Shown in pieces: positions 42,957-46,789 of a DNA stretch of 46,789 nucleotides. The notes under the pieces were generated by a model, which did no database searches, was not told the DNA's origin, and worked only from the letters and a program-made list of their open reading frames with translations. The stretch is from an uncultured Clostridia bacterium (GTDB lineage Bacteria; Bacillota; Clostridia; Christensenellales; CAG-138). Position 1 is the first letter of the stretch, and each line of letters starts with the position of its first letter. The DNA lies in assembly GCA_937915925.1 (NCBI GenBank), contig CALGGM010000127.1, forward strand, positions 1-46,789, written 5' to 3'. The translations under genes were made by a program, and so were the position numbers.

Positions 42957-43328
42957 ATGAAAAGCATATTTGAGGAAAAAGGCGGTACTTACACTGAAAT
43001 CAACGGCGTAATGATTCCAAACCTCGTGTTAGATCCGCAGCCGGAGGGCGACATCGGCATTTGGGGATGGCGGCGGAAACGGTATCTGAAGGAGCACCGC
43101 AAAGGCACATATAACCGGATGCTCATGGACGGGACGATCACCCGGCATTTGATCAACATCAATGAAGAAGCGATGGATATGCGGGATCGGCTGGTTGAAC
43201 AGTTTCAGCAAGCCGAGGGTGTGTCCGAGGAACTTAAACGCAGGGATCAAATGGCATGGGTCGGCGCTATGAACAGTATCTATAATCGCGTGGACGAAAT
43301 CATCCTGCACGATTTGATTTATACCTAA
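42957..43328 (+). CDS. tnpV: TnpV family transposon protein
   Basis: This 123-residue protein has the TnpV pattern: a short N-terminus, IPNLVLDPQPEGDIGIWG, RRKRYLKEHRKGTYNRML, then DRLVEQFQQAEGVSEELKRRDQMAWVGAMN. Function is unknown; it is carried by Tn4451-like elements and is helical. AAGGAGG lies six bases before the ATG. A terminator follows the stop. Confidence 0.85.
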   Translation: MKSIFEEKGGTYTEINGVMIPNLVLDPQPEGDIGIWGWRRKRYLKEHRKGTYNRMLMDGTITRHLININEEAMDMRDRLVEQFQQAEGVSEELKRRDQMAWVGAMNSIYNRVDEIILHDLIYT

Positions 43329-43350
43329 AGAAAAACGCATACCTATCGCA

Positions 43351-43380
43351 AGGGCATCTCGTAAATTGGGATGCCTTTTA
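43351..43380 (+). terminator. tnpV terminator
   Basis: GGCATC and GATGCC, extended by wobble pairs, form a stem followed by TTTTA, 23 bases after the tnpV stop. Confidence 0.7.
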
Positions 43381-44147
43381 TACGTTCATGTTGGCAACAA
43401 ATTGCAGGATCGCCGTTCACAAATTGCCAAGTTGCTTTTTTTGCCAAGTTAGAAGCGATATTTGCACAAAAACGCTGTAATCACAGGAAAAGCCGAGAGG
43501 GCGGAAAGAATTTCAACTTGTCAATTATATCTTTTCGGCAGGTATATTTTGCGAACTTGATCAAGGCAGACAATACGCAGGCAGTACCGGGCGACAACAC
43601 ATGCTATTTTTCACAAAATCATTTTCAGGAAATGGTACCGGTTTTTGCCTGTTTGTTTCCTAATATATAGGGAAAATTTGTCTTTGAATACTACTCCCAC
43701 ACTTTTGGGGAAATATATTATTTCCGGCAGGAACAATCCGGGGGTGGAGACGGCTTTTATAAATGAAAGGACTATGTCTTCAGCAAGAAGCGTCTGGCGT
43801 GGAAATGCTTAAATGAATACTGCGCCCACATTTCAACCGGCGCGGACCAGGTGCTCCATTGGAGTACTGGAGGCGGAGGATTCAGCCGCCATTTCGATAT
43901 AATAGTAACTACCCCCCACCATTTAATGAAACTGTCCTCACTTTTTGAGGAGCAGATAGAATCGCACCGCCGCAGCGGGAACGGAACAGCAAGAAAAATG
44001 AATAGAACGGCATTCTTCGGTCAGCTTTTGGGCTGGCTTTTCTTTTGCCGTTCGGAAAGGAAGAAAACGAAAACGTATCGCACCATCTGCGGACGGGAAT
44101 GAAACCATCATGGAAGTACATGCACAAGGAGGACACTCTATCGACAC
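43381..44147. other. Non-coding leader region of the recombinase genes
   Basis: No convincing gene is seen in these 767 bases. A TATAAT at about 43898 without a clear -35 and a hairpin with T run near 44011-44048 suggest a promoter and an early terminator before tnpWX. AAGGAGG at 44126-44132 belongs to the next short frame. Several inverted segments (for example GGCGGAGGATTCAGCCGCC near 43870) are present. Confidence 0.4.
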
Positions 44148-44366
44148 ATGACACACAACCATCCCCGCCATACACATGGCAGCGGACGATCTTCGCTATG
44201 GAGATCGTCCTTTTTGTATCGCACCGGTTTTCGGGAAGTGAACCTTATCAACAACAATAAATCATATAGAAATGGAGATTTCAAACATGAGCACAAATGC
44301 ATATGGATTGTCGCTTATCTCGCACATCGGATTCTTGAGGAAAGGAGGACGCAGCCGAAAGCATGA
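44148..44366 (+). CDS. Short leader-like ORF upstream of tnpW
   Basis: This 72-residue frame starts MTHNHPRHTHGS, with four His in the first ten codons, and ends with ATGA overlap into tnpW. AAGGAGG lies 15 bases upstream, further than ideal. Inside it, from codon 13, is a perfect intrinsic terminator (44184-44215). Translation across the hairpin would be needed to read into tnpWX. It may be a regulatory leader rather than a functional protein. An overlapping frame from 44045 is an alternative. Confidence 0.35.
   Translation: MTHNHPRHTHGSGRSSLWRSSFLYRTGFREVNLINNNKSYRNGDFKHEHKCIWIVAYLAHRILEERRTQPKA
44184..44215 (+). terminator. Intrinsic terminator before tnpW
   Basis: GGACGATCT (44184-44192) pairs perfectly with AGATCGTCC (44202-44210) around nine bases, followed by TTTTT. 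It lies about 150 bases before tnpW, inside a short ORF, and so could attenuate recombinase expression. Confidence 0.75.
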
Positions 44367-44554
44367 ACATGACGAAACGTATCGGACACACCACATACAA
44401 GGTGACTGTTCATTACGCCGATACAGGCACCTTATCATTCGAGGATCGGATTCTTCGACTGATTCAGAACGATGTACTTGCAAACGAGAAGGGATGTGAT
44501 ATAATAGGCGTGTCACATACGCCCGATCCGCTGCTTGAAAGGATCAAAGCATGA
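44363..44554 (+). CDS. tnpW: TnpW family transposon protein
   Basis: This 63-residue protein begins MNMTKRIGHTTYKVTVHYADTG and continues FEDRILRLIQND, the TnpW pattern (IGKTTYEVTVHFS...DKILRLI). Function is unknown; it accompanies tnpX. AAAGGAGG lies 14 bases upstream; a second Met follows two codons later. Its stop overlaps the tnpX start (ATGA). Confidence 0.78.
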   Translation: MNMTKRIGHTTYKVTVHYADTGTLSFEDRILRLIQNDVLANEKGCDIIGVSHTPDPLLERIKA

Positions 44555-46380
44555 AAAACAAGCAGACGGAACAACCAATCACAGCCCTTTACGAACGCCT
44601 TTCCCGCGATGACGATCTGGTCGGGGACAGCAATTCCATCAAGAACCAGAAGATTCTGCTTCAGTCCTACGCCGATCAACATGGCTTCTCCAATTGTCAA
44701 CATTATACAGACGACGGTATTTCCGGCGCTACGTTTACAAGACCGAGCTGGGAACGCATGATTGCGGACATCGAAGCCGGCAAGGTTTCCACCGTGATCG
44801 TCAAGGATATGTCCCGCGTCGGCAGAAACTACTTGCAGACCGGGTATTATACCGAAGTCTATTTCCCACAGAACCATGTTCGATTCATTGCCATCTCCAA
44901 CGGTATCGACAGCAACGATAACGCGAGCGGAGAGATCGCCCCATTCCTTAACATCATGAACGAATGGTATGTTCGTGATACCTCCCGCAAGATACGGCAG
45001 GCAATCAAGATTCGCGCCGATGCCGGGCTTCCGCTGACAAACAATGTTCCGTATGGGTACAAGAAGTCCCCGGACGATAAGTATAAATGGATCGTGGATG
45101 AAGAAGCCGCCGCGGTTGTAAAGCGTATCTTTCGTATGGTGATGCAGGGGATCGGTGTCGGTGTAATTGCACGTACTTTGCAGAAAGAAAAGGTTGAGCG
45201 CCCCTCGTATTATATGCATACGCGAGGATACAATCGGTACGCGACCGATCTGAGCCGTCCATATGATTGGGCGGATAAGACCGTTTCGGATATTCTCGCG
45301 CGTCCGGACTATACCGGAAACATCGTGAATCGGAAGACATACACCGTTTCTTACAAGGATAAGACAAAGCATAAGAACAATGCTTCCGATTGGCAAGTGA
45401 TTGAGAATACTCACGAGGCAATTATTGACAAGGAAACTTTCGACGCGGTGCAGAAAATTCGGCAGACAAGAAGACGAATTGATACGATCGACAAGGTAAA
45501 TGTATTGACCGGATTGGTATTCTGTGCAGATTGCGGGAGCAAGATGTATAATCATCGTGGGCACAGAGTGCGCGGCAAGGTCGGGAAGGATGGCAGAGCG
45601 GATATAGACAGCTATGAATGTTCGACCTACAAATTGACACGGAAGCATGAGGATGTACACTGTTTCAGCCATTATATCAGCAACTTTGCCCTGCGAAGTC
45701 TGCTCCTTGACGTGATCCGTGAAACGGCGACCCATGCGATCACCGATCCCGACGCCTTTATGCAACGCATCCTGCAAGAATCGCAAATCAAGCGTGCTGA
45801 GGAAGCAAAGGAGTTGAGACGGAAAGCGGCGAAAGCAAAGAAACGGATCGCCGAGCTGGACACTCTTATGCAGCGATCATTTGAGGAATACGCACTGGGA
45901 CGATTGCCGCAGGATCGGTATGACGCCATGGTCGGTGGATATGAGCGGGAAAAAGCAGAATTGAAAGTGCTGCTGGCGGAGGATGAACGAGCATTGGATT
46001 CATTTGCCGAGGATTCCAAACGTGCGAAACGGTTTGTAGTTCTTGCTAGAAAGTACACGGACTTCACGGAATTGACGGATGAGATGATTTTAGAGTTTGT
46101 CGATAAAATTATCGTCCATGCCGCTGACAAGAGCGGCGGAGTGCGGCAGCAGGAAGTGGAAATCTTCCTGAAGTATATCGGAAAAGTGGAGATCCCGGAG
46201 AGTCCGCAGGAGGAAGCAGTTGATCCGAAGATTCTTGCCTCGAAAGAGAAACGACGCAAGTATGCACAGGAGTATTATTTTACTGTAACCAAGCCGAAGC
46301 AGCAGGCGGCGCGGGCAGCGGCAAGAGCAGAAAAAGCGGCAAGGAAATCAGCAGAAGTGTCAGCGATATGTGGAGCATAG
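44551..46380 (+). CDS. tnpX: TnpX-type large serine recombinase
   Basis: This 609-residue recombinase cuts the element out and inserts it through a circular intermediate. The catalytic domain (about 10-150) has YERLS with nucleophile S18, DDGISGATF and the conserved SRVGRN segment (VKDMSRVGRN). A recombinase domain follows (about 160-300, GYKKSPDDKY). A zinc ribbon (FCADCGSKM) comes next, near 325-375, then a coiled coil (about 405-470) and the DUF4368-type end rich in Ala/Lys. All catalytic motifs look intact, so the element may still be active. Confidence 0.92.
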   Translation: MKNKQTEQPITALYERLSRDDDLVGDSNSIKNQKILLQSYADQHGFSNCQHYTDDGISGATFTRPSWERMIADIEAGKVSTVIVKDMSRVGRNYLQTGYYTEVYFPQNHVRFIAISNGIDSNDNASGEIAPFLNIMNEWYVRDTSRKIRQAIKIRADAGLPLTNNVPYGYKKSPDDKYKWIVDEEAAAVVKRIFRMVMQGIGVGVIARTLQKEKVERPSYYMHTRGYNRYATDLSRPYDWADKTVSDILARPDYTGNIVNRKTYTVSYKDKTKHKNNASDWQVIENTHEAIIDKETFDAVQKIRQTRRRIDTIDKVNVLTGLVFCADCGSKMYNHRGHRVRGKVGKDGRADIDSYECSTYKLTRKHEDVHCFSHYISNFALRSLLLDVIRETATHAITDPDAFMQRILQESQIKRAEEAKELRRKAAKAKKRIAELDTLMQRSFEEYALGRLPQDRYDAMVGGYEREKAELKVLLAEDERALDSFAEDSKRAKRFVVLARKYTDFTELTDEMILEFVDKIIVHAADKSGGVRQQEVEIFLKYIGKVEIPESPQEEAVDPKILASKEKRRKYAQEYYFTVTKPKQQAARAAARAEKAARKSAEVSAICGA

Positions 46381-46535
46381 CCATATGCCCGTCCTCTAAG
46401 ACATTTTTTATTGCAAAAGCCGTTATATGGCTGACCGGAAGCTGCTTCCCCGGAAATGCCGAATCAGTCAGCGGCACAGCTTTTCCAATACCACCGATCA
46501 TTCTGACTCCGTCGATGTCAGATTAACCGAAAATA
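46381..46535. other. Flank of tnpX; possible minus-strand gene fragment
   Basis: AGCCATAT (46379-46386) and ATATGGCT (46425-46432) are inverted around 38 bases. On the minus strand a frame reads IGGIGKAVPLTDSAFP and SHITAFAIKNVLEDGH, which looks protein-like but matches no family I recognise and ends inside tnpX. Confidence 0.3.
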
Positions 46536-46789
46536 TGCTTTTGCCTTTATTTTGGTCCACCGGACCTAAATTATGGGCTGTCGTTTCTTCTTCGTCGCCG
46601 GCGAAGTCTCGAGAAGTCTTAAGATTTCTTGAGACCGCACCGAATGCAGGCAACGCAAAACAACTCCTGGCCCACCGGGCCAAAGGTAAAGAAGCCGGAG
46701 ATAACCATCCTTTATTAGTTCGTCCCCACTGGAGCAATGTCATTAAGTTAAAACCGGATAATGGCAGCTTCATCATAGATTCTGAGGAT
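46536..46789 (+). CDS. Unidentified partial ORF at window end
   Basis: An 84-residue frame runs from an ATG without a ribosome binding site to the end of the window with no stop. It contains KSREVLRFLETAP and NVIKLKPDNGSFIIDSED. An opposite-strand frame of 92 residues (46498-46776) is equally open. Neither is recognised, so coding status is uncertain. Confidence 0.25.

Larger units (their letters stand above)
42957..46380 (+). mobile_element. Tn4451/TnpX-type integrative element genes
   Basis: tnpV, tnpW and a tnpX-type large serine recombinase gene lie in order on the plus strand. This set belongs to Tn4451/Tn4453-like mobilisable transposons. No resistance or mobilisation (tnpZ) gene is visible inside the window. 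The ends were not located; TnpX elements recombine at GA dinucleotides, too short to identify by eye. Confidence 0.65.

Noticed and set aside
43851..44260. Several overlapping small ORFs before tnpW
   Set aside because: They lack suitable ribosome binding sites and recognisable products, apart from the frame at 44148, which was listed with low confidence.

Overview
The window looks like a chromosomal segment of an anaerobic gut-type Clostridia bacterium (Bacillota). The basis is an NfnAB-type flavoprotein pair, BspA-like leucine-rich-repeat and cohesin/dockerin secreted proteins, Tn4451-type TnpV/TnpW/TnpX genes, strong AGGAGG ribosome binding sites, and dispersed GC-rich palindromic repeats of a kind common in such genomes. 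The organism call is inference from gene content; there is no rRNA here.

Positions 1-22000 are visibly GC-rich, core-like sequence. They hold nfnBA (electron bifurcation), an iron-containing alcohol dehydrogenase with a LysR regulator and a dyad placed where a LysR activator could bind, a secreted LRR-CAP-fibronectin protein, a histidine phosphatase, the metQNI methionine transporter, an ABC exporter, a NUDIX hydrolase and a 2240-residue secreted subtilase. metQNI is preceded by a consensus promoter, a 29-codon leader peptide with seven Met codons, and a perfect intrinsic terminator. A competing antiterminator pairing can be drawn, so this reads as ribosome-mediated methionine attenuation rather than a SAM riboswitch or T-box.

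Positions 22660-36130 are an AT-richer, apparently acquired island: thirteen genes in one minus-strand operon, from a promoter at about 36130 to a strong terminator at 22661. It encodes an EssC/FtsK-type type VII secretion ATPase, a WXG100 protein, an LXG toxin with a C-terminal HNH-type nuclease motif, and two small coiled-coil partners. With them are a Ser/Thr kinase, a PP2C phosphatase, two TerY-like vWA proteins, a four-helix membrane protein, and two zinc-ribbon proteins, one of them membrane-anchored with an Ig-like region. The usual Firmicutes T7SS parts (EsaA, EssA, EssB, YukD/EsaB) are not in the locus. The ATPase starts with a zinc ribbon instead of FHA domains, and four proteins of the operon carry the same CxxC/CxxC ribbon. 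This looks like a type VII variant controlled by a kinase/phosphatase/vWA switch, and it is the best candidate here for an undescribed system.

Positions 36400-42160 carry a likely defence operon (PLD-helicase-DUF3427 protein, NUDIX hydrolase, small winged-helix-like protein) and a HipBA toxin-antitoxin pair with a nearly leaderless promoter. Positions 42160-46789 contain a 5'-truncated GNAT gene, iteron-like repeats, a serine recombinase remnant, and a tnpV-tnpW-tnpX mobile element whose tnpWX genes follow a short ORF containing an intrinsic terminator. No tRNA, rRNA or CRISPR array was seen.
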